The notes: generated by a model not told the origin, from the letters alone. A stretch of 47,251 bases of DNA from Thiobacillus sp. (GCA_019459325.1 JAIBFA010000091.1:1-47251); one strand, 5' to 3'; numbered from the stretch's first letter, positions 34,569 through 44,596 are shown. Made by a program: numbers and translations.

Positions 34569-35552
34569 ATGACGTTCTATCGAAATCTGATTCTGATTGC
34601 CCTGTTCCTGACGCTGGGGGTGGTAAGCCTGGGGGCGTATGTGCGTCTGTCCGACGCCGGCCTTGGCTGCCCCGACTGGCCCGGCTGCTACGGCAAGCTG
34701 ACGCCCCACCATGCGGCCGACGCCATCAACGCCGAACTGGCCGAGCGCCCGGATGGCCCGGTGTCGCACGCGAAAGCGTGGAAGGAAATGGTGCATCGCT
34801 ATGCTGCCGGCACCCTGGGTGTGCTGGTGCTGGGCATTGCGGTGCTGGGCTGGCGCGGCCGCCGCGATGCGGCAGGTGGCCCGGGTCTGCCGTTGTTGCT
34901 GCTGGGGCTGGTCGTGTTTCAGGCGCTGCTGGGAATGTGGACGGTTACCAAGCTGCTGAAGCCCCTGGTCGTCACCGCGCATTTGCTGGGGGGCATGGCG
35001 ACGCTGTCGCTGCTGCTGTGGCTGTGGTTGCGCGAGCGCGGCCAGTTCAGTCATGCCTATTTCGCGCGCGCCGACCATCTGCGCGGCAGCGCGGTGCTTG
35101 GATTGATTCTGGTCATCACGCAAATCGCGCTGGGCGGATGGGTGAGCACCAACTATGCAGCGCTGGCATGCACCGACTTCCCATTGTGCCAGGGCGTTTG
35201 GGTCCCGCCGATGGATTTCGAGCACGCGTTCACGCTGCACCGCGAACTCGGCGAGACCGCGGCCGGCGACTTGCTGCCGATGGCTGCGCTGACGGCGATT
35301 CACTGGGTGCACCGGGTCATGGCCCTGATCGTCACCCTGTATCTGGGCTGGCTGATGCTGCGACTGCTGCGTACGCCGGGATATGCCGGCATGGGTCTGG
35401 CCGTGGGCGCATTCCTGACGCTGCAGGTGACGCTGGGAATCAGCAATGTGCTGCTGAGCTTGCCGCTGGCTCTGGCGGTGGCTCATAACACCGGGGCGGC
35501 GCTGCTGCTGGCCAGTATGGTGGTGCTGAACTATCGGGTGCGCAGGAGATGA
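34569..35552 (+). CDS. ctaA: Heme A synthase
   Basis: CtaA/Cox15 oxidises the methyl group of heme O to give heme A. The 327-aa protein has eight helices in two four-helix halves. Conserved features are the cysteine pair in [15 protein letters not shown], heme histidines in [29 protein letters not shown] and VAHNTGAAL, and a second cysteine pair in [12 protein letters not shown]. The gene is coupled to ctaB, its stop overlapping an ATG at 35549. Confidence 0.96.
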   Translation: MTFYRNLILIALFLTLGVVSLGAYVRLSDAGLGCPDWPGCYGKLTPHHAADAINAELAERPDGPVSHAKAWKEMVHRYAAGTLGVLVLGIAVLGWRGRRDAAGGPGLPLLLLGLVVFQALLGMWTVTKLLKPLVVTAHLLGGMATLSLLLWLWLRERGQFSHAYFARADHLRGSAVLGLILVITQIALGGWVSTNYAALACTDFPLCQGVWVPPMDFEHAFTLHRELGETAAGDLLPMAALTAIHWVHRVMALIVTLYLGWLMLRLLRTPGYAGMGLAVGAFLTLQVTLGISNVLLSLPLALAVAHNTGAALLLASMVVLNYRVRRR

Positions 35553-35554
35553 AT

Positions 35555-36451
35555 ATGGAAACCTTGATGATTCAGGGGGTGGCCTGCCGCTGCCAGCAGT
35601 TCCTGGCGCTGTGCAAGCTGCGGGTTGTCAGCCTGATCGTGTTCACCGCAGTGATCGGCATGTTCCTCGCTGTGCCCGGCTGGCCAAGCTGGAACGTGCT
35701 GTGGGCGGGGACGCTGGGAATCGCGCTCGTGGCGGGCGCAGCAGCAGCGTTCAATTGCCTGATCGAGCAGAAAATCGACGCCGTGATGGCGCGCACGCGC
35801 GCGCGTCCCTTGCCGCGCGGCGAACTGACCAATACACAGACGCTGGTGTTTTCCGGCGTGGTGGGCGGCCTGGGGCTGGTTCTGCTGCACGCCTTCGTCA
35901 ACCCGCTCACCATGTGGCTCACGCTGGCCACCTTTGTCGGCTATGCGGTGATCTACACGGCGCTGCTGAAGCCGGCCACGCCGCAGAACATCGTCATCGG
36001 CGGCGCGTCGGGGGCGATGCCGCCGGTACTCGGCTGGGTCGCCGCCACCGGCGAAATCAATCACGACGCGCTGCTGCTGTTCCTCATCATTTTTGCCTGG
36101 ACCCCGCCGCACTTCTGGGCGCTGGCGCTGTATCGGCGGGATGAGTATGCCAAGGCCGGGCTGCCGATGCTGCCGGTGACGCACGGCGAGGCGTATACCC
36201 GCCTGCATGTGCTGCTTTACACCTTGCTGCTGTTTGCCGTGACCATGCTGCCGGTCGGCACCGGCATGGGCGGCTGGATTTACCTCGTGGGCGCCGTGGT
36301 GCTGGGCGGCCGCTTCATCCAGTACGGCTGGCGGTTGCATCGCCAATACAGCGATGAACTGGCGAAAGAAACGTTTCGCTATTCCATCTGGTATCTGAGT
36401 TTGTTGTTTGCCGTGATGCTGGTCGACCATTATTTTCAAATACCCATTTGA
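35555..36451 (+). CDS. ctaB: Protoheme IX farnesyltransferase (heme O synthase)
   Basis: CtaB adds a farnesyl chain to heme B, giving heme O for CtaA. The 298-aa protein has about eight helices. The prenyl-diphosphate site is [23 protein letters not shown] 35555 has AGGAG at 35543-35547, about 7 nt upstream; ATG 35549 is only about 1 nt from it and is less likely. The last gene of the cox/heme A block. Confidence 0.96.
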   Translation: METLMIQGVACRCQQFLALCKLRVVSLIVFTAVIGMFLAVPGWPSWNVLWAGTLGIALVAGAAAAFNCLIEQKIDAVMARTRARPLPRGELTNTQTLVFSGVVGGLGLVLLHAFVNPLTMWLTLATFVGYAVIYTALLKPATPQNIVIGGASGAMPPVLGWVAATGEINHDALLLFLIIFAWTPPHFWALALYRRDEYAKAGLPMLPVTHGEAYTRLHVLLYTLLLFAVTMLPVGTGMGGWIYLVGAVVLGGRFIQYGWRLHRQYSDELAKETFRYSIWYLSLLFAVMLVDHYFQIPI

Positions 36452-36477
36452 TTTATATGGGGATTTGAGCTTCTATC

Positions 36478-36506
36478 TGGATATTCGGACAGGATTGTTT
36501 TATATT
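36478..36506 (+). promoter_or_regulatory. Sigma-70-type promoter of the rrf2-sco pair
   Basis: TGGATA (36478-36483), a 17-bp spacer and TATATT (36501-36506) match -35/-10 in 4/6 and 5/6 positions. Start of transcription near 36513, about 20 nt before ATG 36535. Confidence 0.5.
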
Positions 36507-36534
36507 GTGCCCACTTCTTATCTAGGGGCACGAG

Positions 36535-36999
36535 ATGATCCTCTCCCGAACCAGCCAATACGCCGTGCAGGCGCTGATCTACATGGCCACTCAGCCGAGC
36601 GCGACGCCCGTGCTGAACAAAGATATCGCGGCCCAACTGGGCGTGCCTGCGCCGTATCTCGCCAAAATCCTGCAAGGCCTGGCCAAGGGCAATCTGCTGT
36701 TTTCCTTCCGTGGCCGTCTGGGCGGGTTCTGCCTGCGCGAGGAGGGCGACAAGATCACCCTGATGCAGATCCTGTTGCTGACTGAAGGACCTGCATTCAC
36801 TCAGAGCTGCTTGCTGGGACTGAAAAAATGCAGTGATGAAACCGCGTGCCCGCTGCATTTCCGCTGGCTACCGGTGAAGAAGAAAATTATCGACCTGCTG
36901 CAGGACACCACGCTGGAAAAACTGGCAAAGGCGGTGGAGTCCGGCAAATACCGTCTGGCTGACGTTCCCGGCATGCTGTTCGAGCAGGTCAAGGCATGA
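36535..36999 (+). CDS. Rrf2 family transcriptional regulator with three cysteines
   Basis: A 154-aa winged-helix regulator (PF02082). ILSRTSQYAVQALIYMA starts the DNA-binding domain, with the recognition helix near VPAPYLAKILQGLA and the wing at GRLGGFCL. C-x6-C-x5-C (SCLLGLKKCSDETACPLH) matches the Fe-S cluster ligand loop of IscR/NsrR-type proteins. Such regulators sense iron-sulfur status, redox or nitric oxide. It sits between the aa3 and cbb3 oxidase genes and overlaps the SCO1 gene by 4 nt, so regulation of oxidase genes is a reasonable inference. What it senses is not shown. Confidence 0.88.
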   Translation: MILSRTSQYAVQALIYMATQPSATPVLNKDIAAQLGVPAPYLAKILQGLAKGNLLFSFRGRLGGFCLREEGDKITLMQILLLTEGPAFTQSCLLGLKKCSDETACPLHFRWLPVKKKIIDLLQDTTLEKLAKAVESGKYRLADVPGMLFEQVKA

Positions 37000-37589
37000 A
37001 AGGCTGGCTTGCCGCCGTCGGTATGGTCGCGGCGCTCACGCTGGCGGCGTGCCAGCCTGCCCCGCAAACGTCACCCTTTCAGGCAACGGATATCACCGGC
37101 GCCGCCTTCGCGCGAGACTTCCGGCTTACCGATCACAATGGCCAGGTGCGCACCCTGGCGGACTTCAAAGGGAAAGTCGTGGCCATTTTCTTTGGCTACA
37201 CCCATTGCCCCGATGTCTGCCCCACCACGCTGTCCGACTTTGCGGCCGCATTACAACAGATGGGGCCGCAGGCTGAGCGGGTGCAGGTGATTTTCGTGAC
37301 GGTGGACCCGCAGCGGGATACCCCCGACCTGCTGAAGCAGTTTGTGCCGGCCTTCAACCCGGACTTTCTTGGGATGTTCACCGATGCTGAAGGGCTGAAG
37401 CTGTTGGCTAAAGAATACAAAGTGGTCTATCAAAAGACTTCGGTGAAAGGTGCGGACGATTATCTGATCGACCACAGCGCCGGAACCTATGTATATGATC
37501 CACAAGGGCGTTTGCGCCTGCTCATGCCCTATGGCAGTGGCCCCGATGCAATCGCGCAAGATCTGAAGATGCTGCTGGCAACATCCTGA
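36996..37589 (+). CDS. SCO1/SenC family copper chaperone lipoprotein
   Basis: A 197-aa protein beginning with a lipoprotein signal (lipobox LTLAACQP), so anchored in the membrane facing the periplasm. The copper-binding CxxxC is in GYTHCPDVCPTTLSD, and the histidine is in LIDHSAGTYVYDP. SCO proteins load the CuA or CuB site. It starts 4 nt inside the rrf2 gene and ends 120 nt before ccoN. Confidence 0.94.
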   Translation: MKGWLAAVGMVAALTLAACQPAPQTSPFQATDITGAAFARDFRLTDHNGQVRTLADFKGKVVAIFFGYTHCPDVCPTTLSDFAAALQQMGPQAERVQVIFVTVDPQRDTPDLLKQFVPAFNPDFLGMFTDAEGLKLLAKEYKVVYQKTSVKGADDYLIDHSAGTYVYDPQGRLRLLMPYGSGPDAIAQDLKMLLATS

Positions 37590-37603
37590 GCAGGGTTTTC
37601 GTC

Positions 37604-37633
37604 TTGCGGTGAAGGGTCTGGCTGCCTTATAAT
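37604..37633 (+). promoter_or_regulatory. Promoter of the cbb3 oxidase operon
   Basis: TTGCGG (37604-37609), an 18-bp spacer and a perfect TATAAT (37628-37633). No FNR-type TTGAT-N4-ATCAA box is visible around it. The leader to ATG 37710 is about 70 nt. Confidence 0.65.
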
Positions 37634-37652
37634 CCCGCAGTTTTTTAATATA

Positions 37653-37684
37653 AGCATATGCTGTTTAAAGCGCGTCGAAGCGCT
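37653..37684 (+). promoter_or_regulatory. Palindrome and hairpin in the ccoN leader
   Basis: AGCATATGCT is a perfect 10-bp palindrome at 37653-37662. Seven bases later AGCGC-GTCGAA-GCGCT (37669-37684) can fold. Both lie between the -10 and the AGGAG of ccoN, where a repressor or leader structure would act. Confidence 0.4.
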
Positions 37685-37709
37685 ATTTCGGGTACAACAG
37701 GAGCGGTCG

Positions 37710-39164
37710 ATGGCGGTAACCACATATTCCGGTGCAGAGCAGTACAACTTTGATATCGTTAAGAAATTTGCCGTCATGTCGCTCGTCTGGGCGGTCGTCG
37801 GCATGTTCGCCGGCGTGTATATCGCCTCCGAACTGGCCTGGCCGTTTCTGAACTTCGACAGCCCGTATTTTTCGTTCGGGCGCTTCCGGCCGGTTCATAC
37901 CAGTGCGGTGATCTTCGGCTTCGGCGGCTCGGCGCTGTTCGCCACGTCCTACTACGTCGTCCAGCGCACCTGCCAAACCCGTCTGATTTCCGACGGCATG
38001 GCGAGCTTCACCTTCTGGGGATGGCAGACCGTGATTGTCACGGCGGCACTGTCCTACGTGATGGGCTATTCGCAGGGCCGTGAATACGCCGAGATGGAGT
38101 GGCCGATCGATATCCTGATCGAAGTGGTGTGGGTGACCTACCTGATCCTGTTCGTCGGCACCATCATGCGCCGCAAGCAGCCGCACATCTACGTCGCCAA
38201 CTGGTTCTACCTGTCGTTCATTCTGGCGACCGCCCTGCTGCACACCTTCAACAACCTGGCGATGCCCATCGATCTGTTCTCGATGAAGTCGTACAGCCTG
38301 TTCTCCGGCACCCAGGACGCGATGACCCAGTGGTGGTATGGCCACAACGCGGTGGGCTTCTTCCTGACCGCCGCCTTCCTCGGCATGATGTACTACTTCG
38401 TGCCCAAGCAGGCCGGCCGTCCGATCTACTCCTATCGCCTGTCGATCGTCCACTTCTGGGCGCTGAGCTTCATGTACATGTGGGTGGGCGCGCACCACCT
38501 GCACTGGACCGCGCTGCCCGACTGGACCTCGTCGCTGGCTGCCGCGTTCTCGATCCTGCTCTTGATGCCCTCGTGGGGCGGCATGATCAACGGCATCATG
38601 ACCCTGTCGGGTGCCTGGGACAAGCTGCGCACCGACCCGGTGATGCGCTTCATGATCGTCGCGCTGTCGTTCTACGGCATGTCGACCTTCGAAGGCCCGA
38701 TGATGTCGCTCAAGGAAGTCAACGCGCTGTCGCACTACACCGACTGGACCGTGGGCCACGTGCACTCCGGCGCACTGGGCTGGGTGGCGATGATCTCGTT
38801 CGGTTCGCTGTACCACATGATGCCCAAGCTGTGGGACACCAAGATCTACAGCCGCAAACTGGTCGAGTGGCACTTCTGGCTGGCCACCATCGGCATCGTC
38901 CTGTACATCGTCGCAATGTGGATTTCCGGTATCACCCAGGGCCTGATGTGGCGTGCCTTTGATGAATTCGGCAACCTGCAGTACTCGTTCGTCGAATCCG
39001 TCGCGGCCATGATGCCCTTCTACGCAATGCGCGCGATCGGCGGCATGTTCTTCCTCACCGGCGCTACGCTGATGGCGATCAACATGTTCATGACCATCCG
39101 CCAGGGCAAGCGCGAAAGCGCCGCGCTGGAAGCCAAACTGGCCGCCAAGATGGCCCATGCCTGA
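37710..39164 (+). CDS. ccoN: cbb3-type cytochrome c oxidase subunit I
   Basis: The catalytic subunit of the high-affinity C-family oxidase, 484 aa with about 12 helices. Heme and copper ligands are visible: [13 protein letters not shown] (heme b His), [14 protein letters not shown] (CuB His), [10 protein letters not shown] (two CuB His) and [13 protein letters not shown] (heme b3 and heme b His), with YGHN and the nearby tyrosine typical of this family. AGGAG sits 7 nt before ATG 37710. First gene of ccoNOQP. Confidence 0.98.
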   Translation: MAVTTYSGAEQYNFDIVKKFAVMSLVWAVVGMFAGVYIASELAWPFLNFDSPYFSFGRFRPVHTSAVIFGFGGSALFATSYYVVQRTCQTRLISDGMASFTFWGWQTVIVTAALSYVMGYSQGREYAEMEWPIDILIEVVWVTYLILFVGTIMRRKQPHIYVANWFYLSFILATALLHTFNNLAMPIDLFSMKSYSLFSGTQDAMTQWWYGHNAVGFFLTAAFLGMMYYFVPKQAGRPIYSYRLSIVHFWALSFMYMWVGAHHLHWTALPDWTSSLAAAFSILLLMPSWGGMINGIMTLSGAWDKLRTDPVMRFMIVALSFYGMSTFEGPMMSLKEVNALSHYTDWTVGHVHSGALGWVAMISFGSLYHMMPKLWDTKIYSRKLVEWHFWLATIGIVLYIVAMWISGITQGLMWRAFDEFGNLQYSFVESVAAMMPFYAMRAIGGMFFLTGATLMAINMFMTIRQGKRESAALEAKLAAKMAHA

Positions 39165-39181
39165 TTCAGGGAAGACAAGAC

Positions 39182-39928
39182 ATGAACATCAACTTCAAAC
39201 ACGAATGGATTGAAACCAACATCGGCCTGATGGCCGTGTTGACCATGCTGGCGATCAGCGTCGGTGGCCTGGTGGAAATTGCGCCGCTGTTCTTCATCGA
39301 CAAGACCATCGAGAAGGTCGAGGGCGTGCGTCCCTATACCCCGCTGGAACAGCGCGGCCGCGACATCTATCAGCGCGAAGGCTGTTACACCTGCCATTCG
39401 CAGATGATTCGCCCGTTCCGCGACGAGAAGCTGCGCTACGGTCATTATTCGCTGGCGGCGGAGTCGCAGTACGACCACCCGTTCCAGTGGGGCTCCAAGC
39501 GCACCGGACCGGATCTGGCGCGCGTCGGTGGCAAGTATTCGAACGAATGGCACGTGCAGCATCTGGTGGCCCCGCGTTCGATGGTGCCCGAGTCGGTGAT
39601 GCCGAATTACCCCTGGCTGCTGTCGACCCCGCTGGATATCTCTGACACGGCGGCGCGCATGAAGGCGCTGCGCAAGGTGGGCGTGCCGTATTCGCAGACG
39701 CAGGCCGAATACGACGCCAACGTGGCCAAGTTCGGCGAGACCGTAGCACGCCAGCTGCACATCCCCGATGCGCAGAAGAACCTGGTCGAGCAGGCCAACT
39801 TCGGCAACTACGACGGCGATCGTTCCGGTATTTCTGAAATGGATGCGTTGGTGGCTTACCTGCAAGTGCTGGGCACCATGGTCGATTTCAGCAAATATGC
39901 CGACGACGCGTTCGTCGAAACCCGCTGA
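39182..39928 (+). CDS. ccoO: cbb3 oxidase monoheme subunit II
   Basis: A 248-aa membrane-anchored cytochrome c that passes electrons to ccoN. One N-terminal helix (about 14-38) is followed by the heme site [12 protein letters not shown] (CxxCH at 68-72). A methionine-containing heme ligand region ([13 protein letters not shown]) follows. It begins 17 nt after ccoN. Confidence 0.97.
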   Translation: MNINFKHEWIETNIGLMAVLTMLAISVGGLVEIAPLFFIDKTIEKVEGVRPYTPLEQRGRDIYQREGCYTCHSQMIRPFRDEKLRYGHYSLAAESQYDHPFQWGSKRTGPDLARVGGKYSNEWHVQHLVAPRSMVPESVMPNYPWLLSTPLDISDTAARMKALRKVGVPYSQTQAEYDANVAKFGETVARQLHIPDAQKNLVEQANFGNYDGDRSGISEMDALVAYLQVLGTMVDFSKYADDAFVETR

Positions 39929-39951
39929 TCGGACCCGGCCGGAGCTTGAAC

Positions 39952-40137
39952 ATGGAATGGTTGATGTGGTTCTCGAAACCAGAAAACACCAAGCCCCTGG
40001 CCTTGATCATTTTTTTCGTCACCTTTATCGGCATCGTGATCTACGTCTACGGTAGCAAAAAGCGGAGCAAGCGACTCGAGTCGTACCGCGACATTCCGTT
40101 TCTGGACGATCAGGAAGGCTCGAAGGACAAGCAATGA
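39952..40137 (+). CDS. ccoQ: cbb3 oxidase subunit CcoQ
   Basis: A 61-aa protein with one helix (LALIIFFVTFIGIVIYVYG), then a basic stretch (SKKRSKRLESYRDIPF) typical of CcoQ/FixQ, which stabilises the complex. GGAG precedes ATG 39952 by 7 nt; a TTG at 39946 would add two residues. It overlaps ccoP by 4 nt. Confidence 0.92.
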   Translation: MEWLMWFSKPENTKPLALIIFFVTFIGIVIYVYGSKKRSKRLESYRDIPFLDDQEGSKDKQ

Positions 40138-41054
40138 GCGAGCAAAAACTACAATCTCAAACGGTTCAAACCACCGGTCACGCCTGGGACGGCGACCTGC
40201 AGGAATACAACAATCCGCTGCCGGTGTGGTGGGTCTACACGTTCTATGCCACGGTTATTTTTGCCATCGTGTACTGGACCATTTATCCCTCCTGGCCGTT
40301 CGGCAAAGGCTGGATCGGCGGTGTCTCCAACATCACCTACGTCAACAGCGAAGGCGAAACCAAGACGCACAGCTGGAACACCCGCGCATTGCTGATGGAA
40401 GACATGAACAAGGCCGCGGTCGCGCAAAAGCCCTACTTCGACAAGGTGTCGGCGATGTCCTACGAGCAGATCGCCAAGGATCCGGACATGAGCGGTTTTA
40501 TTCTTTCGTCGGGCAAGGCGCTGTTTGCGGATAACTGCGCGCCCTGCCATCAGGCGGGCGGCCAGGGCGTGGTCGGTTTTTTCCCCAACCTGACTGACGA
40601 CGACTGGCTGTATGGCGGTTCATTCGACACGATCCACGAAACGCTGATGGGCGGTCGTCGCGGCTACATGCCGACCTTCAGTGAAGTGCTCTCCGGCGAG
40701 CAGATCGACCAGCTGGCGAACTATGTGGCCAGCCTTTCCGGCGTCGATCACGACGCAGGCAAGGCCGCCGCCGGCGAAGTGCTGTTCCACAGCGAAACCG
40801 CAGCCTGCTATTACTGCCACACCAACAATGGAACGGGGCGCAAGGACATGGGCGCGCCCAACCTGACCGACAACATCTGGCTCTGGGCGGACGTTCCGGC
40901 GGCCGGCGGGGCCGGGGGCAAGGTCGCAGCGATCCGCAGCGTGATTGCCAATGGTCTCAACAAGGGCGTGATGCCGGCATGGGCCGGGCGCCTGTCGCCC
41001 GAACAAATCAAGGTTTTGACAGTCTACGTTCATGAATTGGGCGGTGGCCAGTAA
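40134..41054 (+). CDS. ccoP: cbb3 oxidase diheme subunit III
   Basis: A 306-aa protein with a single helix (WWVYTFYATVIFAIVYWTIY, about 32-51) and two cytochrome c domains. Heme sites are CAPCH (135-139) and CYYCH (225-229). A KGWIGG segment follows the membrane helix. It receives electrons from soluble cytochrome c in the periplasm. A strong terminator follows. Confidence 0.97.
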   Translation: MSEQKLQSQTVQTTGHAWDGDLQEYNNPLPVWWVYTFYATVIFAIVYWTIYPSWPFGKGWIGGVSNITYVNSEGETKTHSWNTRALLMEDMNKAAVAQKPYFDKVSAMSYEQIAKDPDMSGFILSSGKALFADNCAPCHQAGGQGVVGFFPNLTDDDWLYGGSFDTIHETLMGGRRGYMPTFSEVLSGEQIDQLANYVASLSGVDHDAGKAAAGEVLFHSETAACYYCHTNNGTGRKDMGAPNLTDNIWLWADVPAAGGAGGKVAAIRSVIANGLNKGVMPAWAGRLSPEQIKVLTVYVHELGGGQ

Positions 41055-41073
41055 GGCCGCAGACTGAAGAACT

Positions 41074-41106
41074 AAGCAAAGCCCCCGTTTTCGGGGGCTT
41101 TTGCTT
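41074..41106 (+). terminator. Rho-independent terminator after ccoP
   Basis: A GCCCCCG stem with TTTT loop and CGGGGGC (about 41081-41098), extended by AAGCAAA/TTTTGCTT on the outside. T-run at 41099-41102. ccoG beyond it needs read-through or its own promoter. Confidence 0.85.
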
Positions 41107-41130
41107 CCCGCATATCCACCCTAGGGCACC

Positions 41131-42567
41131 ATGCAAACAGGATTAGAAGATCAGCTTGGCTTGTATCAGAAGCGCATTCCCATTTTCACCCGCTCGGTGA
41201 AGGGGCGCTTCCGCCGTTTCAAGACCTCGGTGCTGGCGCTGGCCTATGCGATCTACTTTCTGTTGCCGTGGCTGCCTTGGTCGCGGCTGGACGCCCCGGC
41301 ACAGGCCGTCCTGTTCGATCTGCCGGGACGGCGCTTCCTGATCTTCGGTCTGACGGTCTATCCGCAGGACGTCATCTGGCTGGCGCTGCTGCTGTTTATC
41401 GCCGCCATTTTGCTGTTCTTCGTCACCGGCCTGGTGGGCCGCGCCTTCTGCGGCTACTTCTGCTTCCAGACGCTGTGGACCGATTTCTTCATCTGGATCG
41501 AGCACAAGATCCAGGGCGAGCGTCCGGCCCGGGTACGTCTTTACCGCCAGCCGTGGGATCGTGAAAAGGTCCTCAAGGTCGGCGGCACGCATGCCCTGTG
41601 GATGCTGGCTTCGTTCTGGACCGGGCTGACCTTTGTCGCCTATTTCACCTATGCGCCACAACTGGTGCTGGACTTCTTCACCGCTCAGGCCGCCGCCGCC
41701 GCCTACATCACGACAGGCATCCTCACGCTGTCGACCTATGCCGCCGCCGGGCTGATGCGCGAGCAGATCTGCACCTATGTCTGCCCCTATGGCCGCTTCC
41801 AGAGCGTGATGTACGAACCTGAAACGCTGGCCGTTCATTACGACGCCCGGCGCGGTGAAGCGGCCCACGGCCGGGCTGCGGCACGCGCCGGCCAGCGCAC
41901 CCTGGCCGAACGCCACGAAAAGGGGCTGGGCGACTGCGTCGATTGCGGTCTGTGCGTGCAGGTCTGCCCGGTCGGCATCGATATCCGCGACGGTCTGCAA
42001 TACAAATGCATCTCGTGCGGGCTGTGCATCGACGCCTGCAACACCATCATGGATTCGTTCGAGTTTCCGCGCGGCCTGATCCGCTACGATTCGGAAAAGA
42101 ATCTGGCTTCGGCTGAGCCTGCCGCCCCCAAAGTGCAATGGAAGCGGCTGAAAACCATCGGCTACGGCGTGGCGCTGGTGCTGATGAGCGCCTACCTGGT
42201 CTACAGCGTGGCCACGCGCGGCAGTTTCGACCGTGCCGTCAACCAGATCCGCCAGCCGCTCTATGTGGTGCTGTCTAGCGGCGACATCCGCAACCGCTAT
42301 CAGATCCGCATCACCAACAAGGCGGCGCAGGACCAGACCTACGTGTTCAGTGCGCGCGGCATTCCGGCGGATGCGCTCGACCTCGGCAACTTCCGCGAAA
42401 TCACCATCAAGCCGGGACACAGCGGGCTGGTGCAGGCGAGTGTGCGGCTGTCCCCGGCCGTGGCGGCGAAAACACAACATTTCGAGCTGATCATTACGCC
42501 GCTGGGCAAACCTGCGGAAGCCCGCTCCGAAAAAGTCCGTTTCGACACGCCAGGGAAACGTCAATGA
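41131..42567 (+). CDS. ccoG: Cytochrome c oxidase accessory protein CcoG/FixG
   Basis: A 478-aa membrane ferredoxin-like protein with about five helices. Two 4Fe-4S motifs are visible: CVDCGLCVQVCPVGID and CISCGLCIDACN, in the middle. GRAFCGYFCFQTLWTDFF and EQICTYVCPYGRFQ supply further cysteine pairs. The C-terminal part is an Ig-like domain. CcoG is thought to reduce copper for assembly of the cbb3 CuB centre. It overlaps the next gene by 4 nt. Confidence 0.95.
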   Translation: MQTGLEDQLGLYQKRIPIFTRSVKGRFRRFKTSVLALAYAIYFLLPWLPWSRLDAPAQAVLFDLPGRRFLIFGLTVYPQDVIWLALLLFIAAILLFFVTGLVGRAFCGYFCFQTLWTDFFIWIEHKIQGERPARVRLYRQPWDREKVLKVGGTHALWMLASFWTGLTFVAYFTYAPQLVLDFFTAQAAAAAYITTGILTLSTYAAAGLMREQICTYVCPYGRFQSVMYEPETLAVHYDARRGEAAHGRAAARAGQRTLAERHEKGLGDCVDCGLCVQVCPVGIDIRDGLQYKCISCGLCIDACNTIMDSFEFPRGLIRYDSEKNLASAEPAAPKVQWKRLKTIGYGVALVLMSAYLVYSVATRGSFDRAVNQIRQPLYVVLSSGDIRNRYQIRITNKAAQDQTYVFSARGIPADALDLGNFREITIKPGHSGLVQASVRLSPAVAAKTQHFELIITPLGKPAEARSEKVRFDTPGKRQ

Positions 42568-43340
42568 CGACCCTGACCACCCTGCTGGGCGGACTGGCCG
42601 CAGTGTTCGTGCTCTACATGATGGGGGGCGCCATCCGCAGCCTGCCCTCGATCCTGCGTGCGCTGCTGGCCGGACTGCTGCCGCTGCTCGCGTATTTCGT
42701 CCTCATCATCGGGCGCTGGCCCGGGCTGGACGTCGTGGCCATGCACATCTCGGTATTTCTCGCGGCGGGACTGGTGCTGTATGCCCTGACCCAGTTCCGC
42801 CGACGCAGTGCCGGGCGCATGCACTGGGCGCCCAAGCTCCTGACCGCCTTTTTCCTGGGCCTCGTCGTGATCAACGGCAGCCTGCTGTATATCGCGAACA
42901 AGGGGTTGCCGGAGCCGCTTGCCCGCTGGTGGCTGGGCAGCGACGGGGGCGCGGTCTACAGCGGCTTTTCCGGGGTGGTGGAGCATGGGCAGGGCGCGGC
43001 CAAGGCGGTTTCGTCCGAGCTTTCCCAAGCGCATCGCGAGTCGGAACTCGGCTGGCAGGTCGAAATGAGTGGCCTCGACAGCAACGAGGCCACGCGTGCG
43101 ATCCAGGTTCGCGTCAAGGACCGCACCGGTTTGCCCGTCGATCGCATCGAGGGCGAACTGCGCCTGTTGCGTCCGGGCGCCGCGCAGCCTGCGCTCATCC
43201 TGCCGCTCAGCGCGCTCGACGCCGGTACCTACGGCGGCGTGCTGCGCCTGCCCGCCAGCGGGCGCTGGCTGGTTGAACTGCGCCTGCTGCGCGACCACAC
43301 GATGCACTATCAACTCACGCAGGAACTGGTCGCGCCATGA
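42564..43340 (+). CDS. Long FixH-like protein with three extra N-terminal helices
   Basis: The C-terminal half, with RVKDRTGLPVDRIEG and a PASGRWLVELRLLRD segment, fits the FixH/CcoH family (PF05751). The N-terminal half adds three membrane helices (about 5-25, 30-50, 57-75) plus one near 90-110, making the protein 258 aa, longer than the usual ~150-170 aa FixH. It probably serves cbb3 assembly between ccoG and ccoS, but the added membrane domain is unusual. ATGA overlaps join it to ccoG and ccoS. Confidence 0.75.
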   Translation: MTTLTTLLGGLAAVFVLYMMGGAIRSLPSILRALLAGLLPLLAYFVLIIGRWPGLDVVAMHISVFLAAGLVLYALTQFRRRSAGRMHWAPKLLTAFFLGLVVINGSLLYIANKGLPEPLARWWLGSDGGAVYSGFSGVVEHGQGAAKAVSSELSQAHRESELGWQVEMSGLDSNEATRAIQVRVKDRTGLPVDRIEGELRLLRPGAAQPALILPLSALDAGTYGGVLRLPASGRWLVELRLLRDHTMHYQLTQELVAP

Positions 43341-43522
43341 GCGGGATCATGGGTTTTTTATTCCTGCTGTCCGGCATCTTTGTGCTGCTGATCATCGTGG
43401 GCGTGTTCTGGTCGATCAAAAGCGGTCAGTTCGACGATTTGGAGGGGCCGGCCGAGCGCATTCTGATGGACGACGACGACCCCCTGTTACCGACTCGCCG
43501 CTTGAGCAGTAAAGACGAATAA
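43337..43522 (+). CDS. ccoS: cbb3 oxidase maturation protein CcoS
   Basis: A 61-aa protein with one helix followed by FWSIKSGQFDDLEGPAERIL, the diagnostic CcoS stretch. CcoS helps insert heme and copper into ccoN. It overlaps the FixH-like gene by 4 nt. No ccoI copper ATPase lies beside it. Confidence 0.93.
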   Translation: MSGIMGFLFLLSGIFVLLIIVGVFWSIKSGQFDDLEGPAERILMDDDDPLLPTRRLSSKDE

Positions 43523-43530
43523 ACTAAAAT
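43502..43530 (+). promoter_or_regulatory. Sigma-70-type promoter of the 35-aa gene
   Basis: TTGAGC (43502-43507), a 17-bp spacer and TAAAAT (43525-43530) score 4/6 and 5/6. It lies within the end of ccoS; start of transcription would be about 20 nt before ATG 43557. Confidence 0.45.
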
Positions 43531-43556
43531 TCATCAACTTTAATGGAGTCCGCACG

Positions 43557-43664
43557 ATGAAACAGCTTCTGACCTTTCAAGGTTTTCCCATGGTGGTGGT
43601 GGTCGCATTGATCGTCTGGTCATGGATCAGCGTTCTTTCCGTCCTGATCGCCTCGTTTTTCTGA
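43557..43664 (+). CDS. 35-aa single-helix membrane peptide, unknown
   Basis: ATG 43557 has GGAG 8 nt upstream (43545-43548) and a candidate promoter before it. The product MKQLLTFQGFPMVVVVALIV continues with WSWISVLSVLIASFF, one membrane helix. It lies 34 nt after ccoS and directly before a 20-bp terminator stem, so it is a defined transcriptional unit. I do not recognise it. Its position suggests a small subunit or assembly factor of cbb3 oxidase. Confidence 0.55.
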   Translation: MKQLLTFQGFPMVVVVALIVWSWISVLSVLIASFF

Positions 43665-43674
43665 TCGCCAGATT

Positions 43675-43718
43675 GGCCCAACAAAAAGCCCCGCAACAGC
43701 GGGGCTTTTTGTTGGGCC
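43675..43718. terminator. Strong bidirectional terminator
   Basis: A perfect 20-bp stem (43675-43694 with 43699-43718) and a 4-nt AACA loop. The GCCCCGC core is flanked by A5 and T5, so it ends both the 35-aa gene and the convergent rpoH transcript. Confidence 0.92.
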
Positions 43719-43728
43719 GGGGTGACGC

Positions 43729-44574
<846 letters not shown>

Positions 44575-44596
44575 GCGTGTAAAACCCCCTTTAGAA

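Noticed and set aside
37590-37709. FNR/ANR box upstream of ccoN
   Set aside because: No TTGAT-N4-ATCAA-like site in the region, although it was expected for cbb3 genes.
37683-39158. 491-aa antisense frame across ccoN
   Set aside because: Rich in His, Gly and Gln with no domain; ccoN on the other strand is unambiguous.
41143-42564. 473-aa antisense frame across ccoG
   Set aside because: Shadow frame of a well supported gene.
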